64,000 nt of DNA from Pontibacter sp. SGAir0037 (GCF_005491705.1 NZ_CP028092.1:1798001-1862000), one strand, 5' to 3'. Shown: positions 1-8,718, numbered from the stretch's first letter. Translations and numbers: made by a program. The notes: generated by a model from the letters alone, not told the origin.

Positions 1-1698
1 GTAGATATCACGGCCCTGCAACTCCAGCGAAGTATAAGGTTTCACACTGGCTATAGTCGGTACATTCGACTTAATCACGAAGGCTGGAATAAACTCTACC
101 AGTCCACCGATCAGGATGGCAACTGTTGCCCATACCGCCATTTGCATCGGGCGCTTCTCAATCCAGCTGTGCCAGTGGCTCGCATTATGGCTTTCTTCAG
201 TTACTCTGGCAGGAGCCACAGCCACTTCGTCGCCAACCAGGGCACCAGCCTTTGCAGTTTTGTACAGGTTGTACACCATCAGGAATACGCCGCTCAGGTA
301 AAGCACACCGCCAATACCGCGCAGGTAGTACATTGGAATGATCTGCAGCACTGTTTCCAGAAAGTTTGAGTACTGGAGCGTACCTTCAGCAGTAAACTGT
401 TTCCACATTAAACCCTGTGTGAAACCAGCCCAGTACATGGGAATAGCATAGAAAAGAATACCCAGCGTACCTAACCAGAAGTGTGCATTTGCCAGCTTCT
501 TAGAGTGTAGTTTTACATTGTACAGGCGTGGGAACAGCCAGTAGAGCAGTGCAAAGGTCAGGAAGCCATTCCAGCCAAGAGCACCTACGTGCACGTGCGC
601 TACAATCCAGTCGGTAAAGTGAGCGATGGCGTTTACGTTTTTCAGCGACAGCATCGGGCCTTCGAAGGTAGCCATACCGTAAGCTGTTACAGCTACCACC
701 ATGAACTTAAGCACCGGCTCCTCACGCACTTTATCCCAGGCACCGCGCAAGGTTAATAAACCGTTGATCATACCACCCCAGCTCGGGGCGATCAGCATTA
801 CAGAGAATACCACACCCAATGATTGTGCCCAGTCTGGCAGCGCGGTGTAAAGCAAGTGGTGCGGTCCAGCCCAGATGTAGATAAAGATCAGGGACCAGAA
901 GTGAATGATAGACAAGCGGTACGAGTAAACCGGTCTGTTGGCAGCTTTTGGCAGGAAGTAGTACATCAGGCCCAGGAAGGGAGTGGTTAAGAAGAACGCC
1001 ACCGCATTGTGGCCATACCACCACTGTACCAGCGCATCCTGCACACCGGCATAGCCAGAGTAGCTTTTCAGGAAGTTTACAGGCATCTCGTACGAGTTTA
1101 CGATGTGCAGTACAGCCACTGTTAGGAAGGTGGCAATGTAGAACCAGATGGCAACATACATGTGGCGCTCACGACGCTTCGCAATGGTACCAAACATGTT
1201 CCAGCCAAATACCACCCACACCAGGGTAATCATGATATCGATTGGCCACTCCAGCTCGGCATACTCTTTTGAAGTGGTAATTCCAAGCGGTAAGGTTATG
1301 AGTGCCGCCACAATAATCAGCTGCCAGCCCCAGAAATTGAGCTTGCTGAGTTTGTCGCTGTACATGCGCGTTTTGCAAAGGCGCTGCAGGGAGTAGTAAA
1401 CGCCCATAAAAATTGCATTACCTACGAACGCAAAAATTACCGCATTAGTGTGCAGGGGCCTGATACGGCCAAAGGTGGTATACTGGGTACCCATGTTCAG
1501 GTCTGGGTTTGCCAGCTGAAACGCGATCAGGGTACCTATAATCATACCTGCAATACCCCAGAAAACCGAGGCAATGGCAAAATTCCGAACGATCGTATTA
1601 TCGTAATAGAACGTTTCGGGTGCCCCTGGGTCATTACTACGCGGAGGTGTAATACTCTTTGGAGCATGTTCTAAGACTGCTGCTACATTAGTTGACAT
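1..1698 (-). CDS. ccoNO: cbb3-type cytochrome c oxidase, fused CcoN-CcoO subunit (partial, 3' end beyond window)
   Basis: An uninterrupted frame of 566 codons starts at the ATG at 1698 and runs off the left edge. Residues 1 to about 485 are the heme-copper catalytic subunit CcoN: many hydrophobic segments, heme ligand His83 (motif RPLHTN), the Cu-B histidines in YGHN (His230) and GPHH (280-281), and the heme pair in AHVH (368, 370). After a short linker (about 486-510) the CcoO part begins with one membrane helix and ends at the edge with LELQGRDIY, the sequence normally just before the CcoO heme-c CxxCH site, which is therefore outside the window. CcoN reduces O2 with high affinity in the inner membrane and CcoO passes it electrons. 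Fused CcoNO is common in Bacteroidota. A GGAGG lies about 10 bases before the start. It follows ccoS after 211 bases that hold a TGAC-N4-GTCA palindrome, so it may have its own oxygen-responsive promoter. Confidence 0.96.
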   Translation of the reverse strand, partial: MSTNVAAVLEHAPKSITPPRSNDPGAPETFYYDNTIVRNFAIASVFWGIAGMIIGTLIAFQLANPDLNMGTQYTTFGRIRPLHTNAVIFAFVGNAIFMGVYYSLQRLCKTRMYSDKLSKLNFWGWQLIIVAALITLPLGITTSKEYAELEWPIDIMITLVWVVFGWNMFGTIAKRRERHMYVAIWFYIATFLTVAVLHIVNSYEMPVNFLKSYSGYAGVQDALVQWWYGHNAVAFFLTTPFLGLMYYFLPKAANRPVYSYRLSIIHFWSLIFIYIWAGPHHLLYTALPDWAQSLGVVFSVMLIAPSWGGMINGLLTLRGAWDKVREEPVLKFMVVAVTAYGMATFEGPMLSLKNVNAIAHFTDWIVAHVHVGALGWNGFLTFALLYWLFPRLYNVKLHSKKLANAHFWLGTLGILFYAIPMYWAGFTQGLMWKQFTAEGTLQYSNFLETVLQIIPMYYLRGIGGVLYLSGVFLMVYNLYKTAKAGALVGDEVAVAPARVTEESHNASHWHSWIEKRPMQMAVWATVAILIGGLVEFIPAFVIKSNVPTIASVKPYTSLELQGRDIY

Positions 1699-1800
1699 GT
1701 GCGGTGTCCTCCATTTTAGTTAATTGTGCTATGTGTATTGATGTTGATTCCATGGTGAATTTGATGTTTCAAAATTCCGAAAGAAGAGCTTTTAAAAAGA

Positions 1801-1812
1801 TGACCGATGTCA
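1801..1812. promoter_or_regulatory. Putative Crp/Fnr-family operator upstream of ccoNO
   Basis: Palindrome TGACCGATGTCA, centred about 108 bases before the ccoNO start. The same TGAC-N4-GTCA core with the same flanks (AGA before, G after) lies upstream of ccoI at 4644-4655. Crp/Fnr-type regulators of oxygen and nitrogen-oxide responses bind TTGAY-N4-RTCAA-like sites, so an Fnr-like regulator is the natural candidate. The palindrome is seen; the regulator is inferred. Confidence 0.5.
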
Positions 1813-1909
1813 GTTTAAGCGATGATAGTAGTCAGTTGCTGCTGGTGGTTCCGACACGCTCAGGCCTGAAAAACACTGTGAGGCCTTGGCAAGAAGTAAT
1901 CTCTTTTTG

Positions 1910-2086
1910 TTAGTCGGCTTTTGCTGCTGGCTTCTTGTTATCAGGCACTTCGTTCTCGAAAAGCATGCGCACGGCTGGTGTATAATCGTCGTCGTACTGT
2001 CCGGAGCGTACAGCCCAGAGAAAGGCTCCTAAAAAGGCAGCTGCCACTGTTACACTGATACCTATCAATAGAAAAATGATGAACAT
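1910..2086 (-). CDS. ccoS: cbb3 oxidase maturation protein CcoS
   Basis: A 58-residue protein found by reading the gap between ccoI and ccoNO. It has one N-terminal membrane helix (residues 1-26), then the CcoS-typical segment FLWAVRSGQYDD (23-34) and an acidic/lysine-rich tail. CcoS is needed to insert heme and copper cofactors into the cbb3 catalytic subunit and almost always lies between ccoI and the oxidase genes, as here. The start is the only ATG before the helix. A 7-base tandem repeat (2095-2116) sits nine bases before that start, where a ribosome-binding site would be. Confidence 0.93.
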   Translation of the reverse strand: MFIIFLLIGISVTVAAAFLGAFLWAVRSGQYDDDYTPAVRMLFENEVPDNKKPAAKAD

Positions 2087-2094
2087 ATTGCTGG

Positions 2095-2116
2095 GAGTTA
2101 AGAGTTAAGAGTTGAA
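2095..2116. repeat. Heptamer tandem repeat (GAGTTAA, three copies)
   Basis: GAGTTAA, GAGTTAA, GAGTTGA in direct tandem on the plus strand (TTAACTC units on the coding strand), immediately 5' of ccoS. Short heptamer arrays of this type recur between genes in this window (see 41468-41502). Copy-number change here would alter the ccoS leader. Confidence 0.7.
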
Positions 2117-2182
2117 AGGACGACTCATCGTCTGAAGGCAATCCAGATTATCCTTTAATCCTGAAAATCCTGGTTCAGATAC

Positions 2183-4585
2183 TTACAATCCCGCACGCTT
2201 TGCTGCAATTTTTACAGACAAGGTGGCAAACAAGATTACACTGAGAGAGCTGATCGGCATCAGGATAGCAGATACAATAGGAGAAAACAGTCCCTGCACG
2301 GCCAGCGATAGCCCTACCACATTATAGATCAGCGAAACCGCAAAAGTGGCCAGGATAATGTTCATCGTCTTTTTTGAGAAGGCCAGGAAGGTGCTGAGCC
2401 TGCCAAAAGAAGATGCATCCAGAATGGCATCGCAGGACGGGGAGAAGTTGGTAATGCTGTTAGTCAAGGCAATGCCCGCATCGCTCTGCTTCAAAGCCCC
2501 GGCATCGTTCAGTCCGTCCCCTACCATCAGTACCTGGTGGTGCTGTTCCTTCAGCTTTTGAATATACTCCAGCTTCTGCACCGGCGACTGGTTAAAGTTC
2601 AGTTCGGCCTCATCTCCCAGCAGCTCCTTCAACCTGGCCTCTTCGTGGTTGTTATCACCTGATAATACAGCAATCTTCTTATCCTGAAGTCCGTTTAATA
2701 CCTGCTGAACTCCCTCGCGGTATACATTATAGAAGGTATAAAATCCAAGCAGTACCCCATTTATAGCAACATAAACATTGGTCTTTAAAGTATCTTTAGA
2801 AGCATCGCCCGGAACCCCAAGGTAGCTGGCAGAGCCAATGCGCACCAGGTGTCCGTTTACCTCACCAACCAGGCCTTTGCCGGGTACTTCATTAAAGTGC
2901 CGCACCTCCAGTGTATCCCCTTTCAGCACTTCGTAAATGCGCTGGCTCAGCGGGTGAGTGGAATGGCTCAATACCGACCGTACCGTCTGCTCTGTTGCGG
3001 CATTCAGGGCTTTTCCTGTAAAGGTAATCTCAGCAGCACTGGGCTCCGTCAAGGTTCCGGTCTTATCAAAAACAACCGTATCAATTTTTGCCAGTGTTTC
3101 TACAACAGAGGTATTTTTAAGATAGAATTTGTTTCTGCCAAATACCCGCATGGTATGCCCGTGTACAAATGGAGTCGCCAACGATAAGGCACATGGGCAG
3201 GCAATTATAAGAACCGAGGTAAAAGCTTTCATGGCCATATCCATGTCGCGCGGCACCCAGTACCAAAGTGCCCCGGCGGCTACAAACAAGGTAACAATGA
3301 TAAACCATTTACCCGCCACATTGGAGTAAGTATGTAATTTCTGCTCTTCTTTCCTGGAGAAGACATGGTCGTTCCACAGCTGCGTAAGGTAACCCTGCGA
3401 CACCTCTTTTACCACTTCCAGTTCCAGGCTCTCCCCTACCTGGCGACCACCTGCGTAAATCACTTCGCCTGCTACTTTCTGCACCGGATCTGATTCGCCT
3501 GATACAAAGCTATAGTCGATCATTGCATGCCCCCGCAGGAGTATGGCATCAGCAGGTATAAGCTCCTGGTTGCGGATACGGATGCGATCTCCCACTTTCA
3601 GGTTTCGCACAGGCACTGCTTCTTCCACTCCGTCTTTCAGCACTGTAATTGAAACCGGGAAATAAGCGGTGTAGTCTCTATCGAACGATAAGGTATCGTA
3701 GGTTCGCTGCTGAAAATATTTTCCGATCAGCATAAAGAACACGAGCCCGGTAAACGAATCGAGGTACCCCGGGCCGCGATGGGTCACAATATCAAAGATG
3801 CTAACTATAAACAGGGCCAGCAAACCCGTAGAGATAGGCAGATCGATGTTCACCATACGCTGCTGGATGCCTTCCAGTGCGGAAGTGAAAAACCCCCTGG
3901 CGCTATACAGGAAAACCGGAATGGAAAGGATAATGCTTAAATAGCCAAAGAAGGAGCCAAAAGTACGTTGCAACCCTTCGGTTACCGCCAGGTAGTCGGG
4001 GAAAGCCAGCAGCATAACGTTACCGAAGCAGAAGCCTGCTATTCCTAATTTATAGATAATGGCGCGGCTCTGTGTACATTTCTTTTTCCCGTCGGTATCG
4101 GCCAGTGTCATGGATGGTTCATACCCGATGCGGGAAAGCAGCTGCACTACCTCCCTTAAAGTTGTCTTCTGATGAAAATAAGTAATGGCTACTTCTTTGC
4201 GCAGGAAGTTAACCGTGGTTTCAGAAATGCCCGGGTTCAGCTTAAACAGGTTTTCCAGTAACCAGATACAGGAACTACAATGCATCTGGGGTATGTAAAA
4301 AGTAAGCTTGCAAATAGACTCGTTCCTGAAATTGATCAGTTGTTGCTCTACACCGGCATCATCCAGGTAGGCAAACCTGGCTTCCCCTGCAGTAGATTTA
4401 CCTGTAATACCCGGGCTCTGCTCCAGGTTATAATAAGTACAGAGGTTGTTTTCTTCAAGGAGCTCATACACGGCTTTGCACCCGTCGCAGCAGAACGTTT
4501 TATCATGTGCGACAATGGGTGCTTCATTACAGGTGTCCCCGCAATGATAACAGGTATGAACATCGGTTTGGAGTGCGGCTTCCAT
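2183..4585 (-). CDS. ccoI: Copper-transporting P-type ATPase CcoI (FixI)
   Basis: 800 residues, the usual length for the P1B ATPase that exports copper for cbb3 oxidase assembly. Order of parts: an N-terminal cysteine-rich metal-binding segment (CYHCGDTC at 12-19 and CCDGC at 32-36), a heavy-metal-associated domain with MHCSSC (101-106), membrane helices from about 175, the actuator SGES (363-366), the copper-path motif CPC (463-465), the phosphorylation site DKTGT (about 507-511) and the hinge GDGLND near residue 700. The N-terminal Cys-rich extension before the HMA domain is typical of CcoI rather than CopA. It is followed 96 bases on by ccoS and then ccoNO on the same strand. A TGAC-N4-GTCA palindrome about 65 bases upstream suggests oxygen-dependent control shared with ccoNO. 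Confidence 0.96.
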   Translation of the reverse strand: MEAALQTDVHTCYHCGDTCNEAPIVAHDKTFCCDGCKAVYELLEENNLCTYYNLEQSPGITGKSTAGEARFAYLDDAGVEQQLINFRNESICKLTFYIPQMHCSSCIWLLENLFKLNPGISETTVNFLRKEVAITYFHQKTTLREVVQLLSRIGYEPSMTLADTDGKKKCTQSRAIIYKLGIAGFCFGNVMLLAFPDYLAVTEGLQRTFGSFFGYLSIILSIPVFLYSARGFFTSALEGIQQRMVNIDLPISTGLLALFIVSIFDIVTHRGPGYLDSFTGLVFFMLIGKYFQQRTYDTLSFDRDYTAYFPVSITVLKDGVEEAVPVRNLKVGDRIRIRNQELIPADAILLRGHAMIDYSFVSGESDPVQKVAGEVIYAGGRQVGESLELEVVKEVSQGYLTQLWNDHVFSRKEEQKLHTYSNVAGKWFIIVTLFVAAGALWYWVPRDMDMAMKAFTSVLIIACPCALSLATPFVHGHTMRVFGRNKFYLKNTSVVETLAKIDTVVFDKTGTLTEPSAAEITFTGKALNAATEQTVRSVLSHSTHPLSQRIYEVLKGDTLEVRHFNEVPGKGLVGEVNGHLVRIGSASYLGVPGDASKDTLKTNVYVAINGVLLGFYTFYNVYREGVQQVLNGLQDKKIAVLSGDNNHEEARLKELLGDEAELNFNQSPVQKLEYIQKLKEQHHQVLMVGDGLNDAGALKQSDAGIALTNSITNFSPSCDAILDASSFGRLSTFLAFSKKTMNIILATFAVSLIYNVVGLSLAVQGLFSPIVSAILMPISSLSVILFATLSVKIAAKRAGL

Positions 4586-4643
4586 CTCTTGTTTCTTTGT
4601 TTAAGACTAGTACAAAAGTAGAAGGACGCTCTGTTGGAAAAGA

Positions 4644-4655
4644 TGACAATTGTCA
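4644..4655. promoter_or_regulatory. Putative Crp/Fnr-family operator upstream of ccoI
   Basis: Perfect palindrome TGACAATTGTCA, centred about 65 bases before the ccoI start. It shares its core and flanks with the box at 1801-1812. Two matching palindromes before two units of one oxidase system support a common regulator; which regulator cannot be told from this window. Confidence 0.55.
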
Positions 4656-4860
4656 GCACAGGAGCTGATTCATATCAGGCCACACCCAGATTTAAGCAGG
4701 AACACCGGCGGATAGAGGTAAAGGAGGACTGGCCGGTTCAGCGCTAAAAGGTCTATAAGTTTCACTGCCTGATTACACATAGCGGAGCCGGATTTGATGT
4801 CCGGATCAATTAACAGGTACTTTAAGCAACACGATGACAGATATTGGCAAAATTCAATTC

Positions 4861-5352
4861 TTAACCAGGCTTATAGACGGCAAATGTCCTGTCTGTGTAG
4901 AAGATCATAACCTGCTCAATTGATTTAGGGTTGGCAAGTATCGCCTGCAGAAAGGAGGCATTAGTTTCTTTATTTATAACATTTCCAGTATCAGCTGCAG
5001 CCTTGGCTTGCGCATTTTCCGGAGATGGCTGCGTTCTTTCAGGCGCAGGACCTGTTGCCCCTTCCTGCCATGGTTCAGATGGAGTCTCTGGTTTTGTTAC
5101 CTCCTCCGCAGCAGTAGCAGCTTGAGCCGTAGATTCCTTTGCTGCTTCTACCATACTTCCTTCACCCATAAAAAGCCAAGCCATGCGAATGTCCCGGAAG
5201 GCTGCAGCAATCTTGACCATTACATCCAGGCTGGGTTTATTTCTTTCGCTCAGTATATGACTGAGCACCGCCCGCGGAATCTCAATGCTATCTGCAAACT
5301 GAGACGAAGATAGCCCTTTATACTCCATTAATTGCCTTATCCGATCAATCAT
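4861..5352 (-). CDS. XRE-family helix-turn-helix transcriptional regulator
   Basis: 163 residues from the ATG at 5352. The frame stays open to a possible start at 5448, but those extra 32 residues look like translated leader and would place the operator palindromes inside the gene. Residues 1-65 form a lambda-repressor-like helix-turn-helix: helix pair around KGLSSSQFADSIEIPRAVLS (about 13-32), followed by the ERNKPSLD turn typical of the family. A long Ala/Pro/Glu-rich linker (about 75-125) follows, then a conserved-looking tail with QVMIFYTDRTFAVY at the C-terminus. Regulators of this build are common in Cytophagales and of unknown target. Repeated TACAWWTGTA palindromes in its own leader suggest autoregulation. 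Confidence 0.85.
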   Translation of the reverse strand: MIDRIRQLMEYKGLSSSQFADSIEIPRAVLSHILSERNKPSLDVMVKIAAAFRDIRMAWLFMGEGSMVEAAKESTAQAATAAEEVTKPETPSEPWQEGATGPAPERTQPSPENAQAKAAADTGNVINKETNASFLQAILANPKSIEQVMIFYTDRTFAVYKPG

Positions 5353-5361
5353 ATCACTATT

Positions 5362-5382
5362 TACAATTGTAATACAAATGTA
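5362..5382. promoter_or_regulatory. Two TACAWWTGTA palindromes, putative XRE autoregulatory operator
   Basis: TACAATTGTA at 5362-5371 and TACAAATGTA at 5373-5382, spaced 11 bases, about one helical turn. The first lies ten bases before the XRE start codon, so a bound repressor would block transcription or early elongation. A further perfect copy lies at 5553-5562 and near-copies at 5500-5509 and 5541-5550. Confidence 0.55.
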
Positions 5383-5540
5383 AACTTTATTTCTGAAGCT
5401 TAATAATGCTTGTTTATAAGGTAAAATAAATAGTCTCTTTAAATGCAAACAAAAACTTTAAATCATCATCATTTTACACTCATAATCAAGCTAATATAAT
5501 ACAATTATAACATTTACGATAGGAACTATAATTTACTATT

Positions 5541-5562
5541 TACATTTCTATATACATTTGTA
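5541..5562. promoter_or_regulatory. Distal operator-like pair, TACATTTCTA and TACATTTGTA
   Basis: TACATTTGTA (5553-5562) matches the palindrome next to the XRE start; TACATTTCTA (5541-5550), 12 bases before it, has one mismatch. Paired, helically phased half-turn sites at two places upstream of one gene fit cooperative binding with looping or a second promoter. Confidence 0.45.
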
Positions 5563-5994
5563 AACAGTATTTTAAACTTATATTGTGGTCTCCTATTCTG
5601 ACTCATAGATTCTTCTCTATAATTTCTGCCGTTTTAACAGCGAAAACCACCTGTAAGCTTTACCTAACTATAGATAACAGCAGGCCTTCACCGGCACGAC
5701 TGTAGGCAAAGAAGGATTAATAAGCGGGAAACTTTCTTCTGTAGACGCCTCAGTTTTGCCAGTTAGGTAGTCATAACATTACCCCTTCCTTAACCATCGG
5801 AAGCGCCTGCCTCCTCCTCTCCCCCACTCGCATTACCTGCCTTGGGTTATGCGGCTTAGCATATGAATGGAAGCATCGGGCCCTGACCGCTCTACTGAAA
5901 ACTTTCGGGCAACAACAAACACCTAGGGCAATCAAAATTGTACTTTTACAGACACCTATGCAGTATATGGCCATCAGACACAGGAAATACTAAA

Positions 5995-6031
5995 TAAAAA
6001 AGCCTGCTCCTTTCAAAAAGAGCAGGCTTTT
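5995..6031 (-). terminator. Rho-independent terminator after the azurin-like gene
   Basis: Nine-base stem AGCCTGCTC / GAGCAGGCT (6001-6009 and 6020-6028) with a ten-base loop; read on the minus strand it is followed by a run of T. It begins about 20 bases after the stop of the gene at 6052. Confidence 0.9.
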
Positions 6032-6051
6032 GCCATATAAAATTAGTCTAA

Positions 6052-6615
6052 TTATTTTTTCACCACAAGCAGACCAGTTCTTGGGTGATGATGCTCCGGA
6101 TAAGTACAGACAAAGTCGTAGGTAGCCGCCTCTGCAGGCGCGTTAAACTCAATCGTCACCTTCTGCCCTGGCAGGGCCAGAGGTGACGAAGCAATTACAT
6201 CTGGGCTGGTGGGCACATAGCTACCAGATGCTCCGATTTTCTTACCTGCCCTTTCGATTGCCCCTGCTTTACCACGCTTTGTAATGATGATGTTGTGTAT
6301 CATGGACTGCTCTGTTCCTTCGTTAATCAAGAGGAGAACCACTTTGGCACCAGCCTTTACTTCAAGCGTATCCTGATCGAATCTGGTGCTGTCATTATCG
6401 TCGCCAATGGCATGCAGGGTTAGCTCCTCCAGGTCCTGTAAGGTGCTGTCCGGTTCTTTTTGCGCATCCCCGGCCATCTGCAGTTGTTGGTTAGCGGCCA
6501 GAGAGTCTTCTGTCTTTGCCGGAGCAGAAGCTGTTTCCTCTGCCTGCTGTGGCCCGCAAGCCATCATTATACAGAGAAGCGCCGGAAATAAACCTGTCCA
6601 TTTATAGTTCTTCAT
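6052..6615 (-). CDS. Azurin/plastocyanin-like copper-binding lipoprotein
   Basis: 187 residues. The first 20 form a lipoprotein signal ending MMAC (Cys20), followed by a low-complexity Ala/Gln/Glu linker to about residue 60. The rest is a cupredoxin-like beta domain resembling azurin: SMIHN near residue 107 matches the loop that carries the first copper His, and DFVCTYPEH near the C-terminus gives the copper Cys and second His. The position nine residues after the Cys, where azurin has its axial Met, appears to be Arg in HHHPRTG, so the copper site is probably not standard. Expected role: periplasmic or outer-surface electron carrier, tethered by lipid. It lies 28 bases downstream of the L,D-transpeptidase gene on the same strand and could share its transcript, though no functional link is known. 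Confidence 0.8.
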   Translation of the reverse strand: MKNYKWTGLFPALLCIMMACGPQQAEETASAPAKTEDSLAANQQLQMAGDAQKEPDSTLQDLEELTLHAIGDDNDSTRFDQDTLEVKAGAKVVLLLINEGTEQSMIHNIIITKRGKAGAIERAGKKIGASGSYVPTSPDVIASSPLALPGQKVTIEFNAPAEAATYDFVCTYPEHHHPRTGLLVVKK

Positions 6616-6643
6616 AATCTAAAATTAAATCGGAAGAGAGCCC

Positions 6644-8383
6644 TTAGCTAAAGAACTCATTTTCCAGCTTCTTATCATGCCCGTAAATGTCTTCCCGGAA
6701 GTTCAGGTTGCCATTGTCATCTACCCAGCTGGTAAAATAGACGAGGTATACCTGTATCGGCTTCGGTAAAGTAACCCAGGTTTCCTCTCCGCCGTTAATC
6801 GTTTCCTGAATTTTGCCGGCATTCCACTCTGGCATATCTTTCAAGACATAAGTTCCTAAATCGACGGGCCGTTCCACACGCACACATCCATGACTGAAGT
6901 TACGGTCTGTCTGGCTGAAAAGTGCATCTGCCGGTGTATCATGCAGGTATACGGAATACTCATTCGGGAACAGGAATTTAATAGAGCCTAAAGAGTTCTT
7001 TGGTCCTGGCTTTTGACGGATCAGGTATGGAAAGTTTTCTTCGGTTACACTAGCCCAGTCAATAGCATCCTGTGAGATCGGATTGTTTGCTTTGTCTTTA
7101 GTCACAATCTCCATATTATTGCGGTTCAGGTAGTTCGGATCGCGCATGATAGCAGGCTTTATCTCATTGGCAACAATGCTGTTGGGCACGTTCCAGTAAG
7201 GCGCCATGACCACATACTCCATCTTCTCACTGAAAATCGGGGTCGAGTGCATAGTTTTACCTACAATTACCCGCATCTCCTCTACTTTTTTATACTGACG
7301 CTCCGCCTCCGGGTCGTTATCAGGATCTTCGTAGATATAAAGTTTGTACTCGGGGATATTTACCCACACATACTTCTGGTCCAGCTTTTTAGGAACCATG
7401 CGTTTCGGAATCCAGCGCCACCTTTCCATATTGATCATAATCTGGTCAATCCGGTCCTCAATAGACACATTCATGGTTTTAAGAGTATTGCCACCCACAA
7501 CACCGTCTTCGGCAAGGCCGTGTAAACGCTGGAACTGCTTCACCTGCTTGTCCAGGTTGTCGTCGAATAGCCTTAAGCTCGGATTGGCCGGATCTAACTG
7601 CTGCCCGGGGTTCAGGCGTTTGCGTATAGTCAGAACAGCCTCAGCCGTGTCTCCTTTTTTAAGCGACTTACTGGCACCGAGTTCTACTTTAGGCCAGCCT
7701 CCTTTTTCCTGCAGAGCTCTGTAAGTCTGCAGGGCTTCCCGCAGCTTCACATAGCCATCGTGCAGGGCTTCAAATTCATAATAGGGGTATGTACTCTCCC
7801 GCTCTTTCAGAATCGTCTGAAGGGCTTTATGAAGCTTTATCTTATTTTTCCTGACATTCCAGTTCACCTGCTTTGTATCAGAAGGGTTGATACGCCCGGT
7901 ATAGAAATCAGAAGCATAATTAAAATAAGATGCCGTTAAAGCCACATCGATTTCCTGTTGAAGCTGGTGACGGGCTGTATCGCGCTTGCTCATTGCATCA
8001 TACCGCTTAAACATTTCCTCGAAGTTCACCACTTTATACTCTTTCGGGTCAAGGCCCTCCTTGGTAGCCCGGTTAATGACTTCTAAAAACCGCTCTGTCT
8101 GAGGCACCAGTTTATCATCTTTAAACCAGCCCAACGTATAGTCACGGTCGCCGTAGAACAAGTACACCAGCTCTTCCTGCTCTTTGAATGCCTGCTTATT
8201 GCTGATGTATTTTTTAATGAATAGGCTGTCTGTTTTTACCTCATCAGACTTACTTCCGAAAAGTCCGCCTGAGCCGTCGCCATTTTTACCATCGCCTCCG
8301 TTTCTGTTACAGCCAAAGGTGGCCAACAAAAGCAGGCAAAGAGCAGCCAGATAGGTTGGTTTCATTTTTATATAAGGGTTCAT
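6644..8383 (-). CDS. L,D-transpeptidase (YcbB/LdtD-like), lipoprotein
   Basis: 579 residues. A signal with lipobox LATFGC is followed by a Gly-rich stretch. The middle (about 215-305) includes a peptidoglycan-binding domain (KQFQRLHGLAEDGVVG), and the C-terminal half is a YkuD catalytic domain with HDTP and the active-site motif SHGCVR, nucleophile Cys500. The large size with a scaffold before the peptidoglycan-binding domain matches the YcbB family, which makes 3-3 crosslinks in peptidoglycan or attaches proteins to it. An inner ATG at 8365 would give a more classical signal peptide and is an equally good start. The enzyme acts in the periplasm. The following gene is the azurin-like lipoprotein. 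Confidence 0.92.
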   Translation of the reverse strand: MNPYIKMKPTYLAALCLLLLATFGCNRNGGDGKNGDGSGGLFGSKSDEVKTDSLFIKKYISNKQAFKEQEELVYLFYGDRDYTLGWFKDDKLVPQTERFLEVINRATKEGLDPKEYKVVNFEEMFKRYDAMSKRDTARHQLQQEIDVALTASYFNYASDFYTGRINPSDTKQVNWNVRKNKIKLHKALQTILKERESTYPYYEFEALHDGYVKLREALQTYRALQEKGGWPKVELGASKSLKKGDTAEAVLTIRKRLNPGQQLDPANPSLRLFDDNLDKQVKQFQRLHGLAEDGVVGGNTLKTMNVSIEDRIDQIMINMERWRWIPKRMVPKKLDQKYVWVNIPEYKLYIYEDPDNDPEAERQYKKVEEMRVIVGKTMHSTPIFSEKMEYVVMAPYWNVPNSIVANEIKPAIMRDPNYLNRNNMEIVTKDKANNPISQDAIDWASVTEENFPYLIRQKPGPKNSLGSIKFLFPNEYSVYLHDTPADALFSQTDRNFSHGCVRVERPVDLGTYVLKDMPEWNAGKIQETINGGEETWVTLPKPIQVYLVYFTSWVDDNGNLNFREDIYGHDKKLENEFFS

Positions 8384-8718
8384 TTTAATATCTTTTAGTA
8401 TTTAATTGCGCCGGAGCTTTGTCCAGTATAGAATTTCGAGTATATTAATATTAGATTAGTGCTAATTAACTACTCCTGATAAGGGCATTTAGCTACTTAA
8501 GCTTTATGTACTTCAATTTCCAGTAAAATGTTTTGTGTCAGACCTTATCCACAACAGAATAATTTAAGTAATCAATATTTAACATAATAAAAGCACTACA
8601 AGAACTATACCCAGCTTAACCTTGCCTCCTAAAAAAGTTTCGATATGCTTCCTGTCACTTGATTTTCCCTTTCCCCATAAAACCTGTAACTTTCCAATTG
8701 TAAAGCACCTTTATAAAA
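8384..8718. other. Divergent intergenic region, no gene seen
   Basis: 335 AT-rich bases between the L,D-transpeptidase (minus) and the M1 peptidase (plus). It must hold both promoters. A TAACTTTC near 8688 resembles the Bacteroidota -7 element TAnnTTTG with one mismatch; no convincing partner -33 box was seen. Confidence 0.5.

Larger units (their letters stand above)
5353..5994. other. Intergenic region, AT-rich, with operator-like palindromes; no gene supported
   Basis: About 640 bases upstream of the XRE gene. The proximal 210 bases are very AT-rich and hold the TACAWWTGTA palindromes. An open frame at 5771-5974 (67 codons, minus) has no recognisable domain and is not called. Confidence 0.6.

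Noticed and set aside
5771..5974. 67-codon open frame upstream of the XRE gene
   Set aside because: No domain, Cys/Arg-rich composition and no ribosome site; most likely chance.
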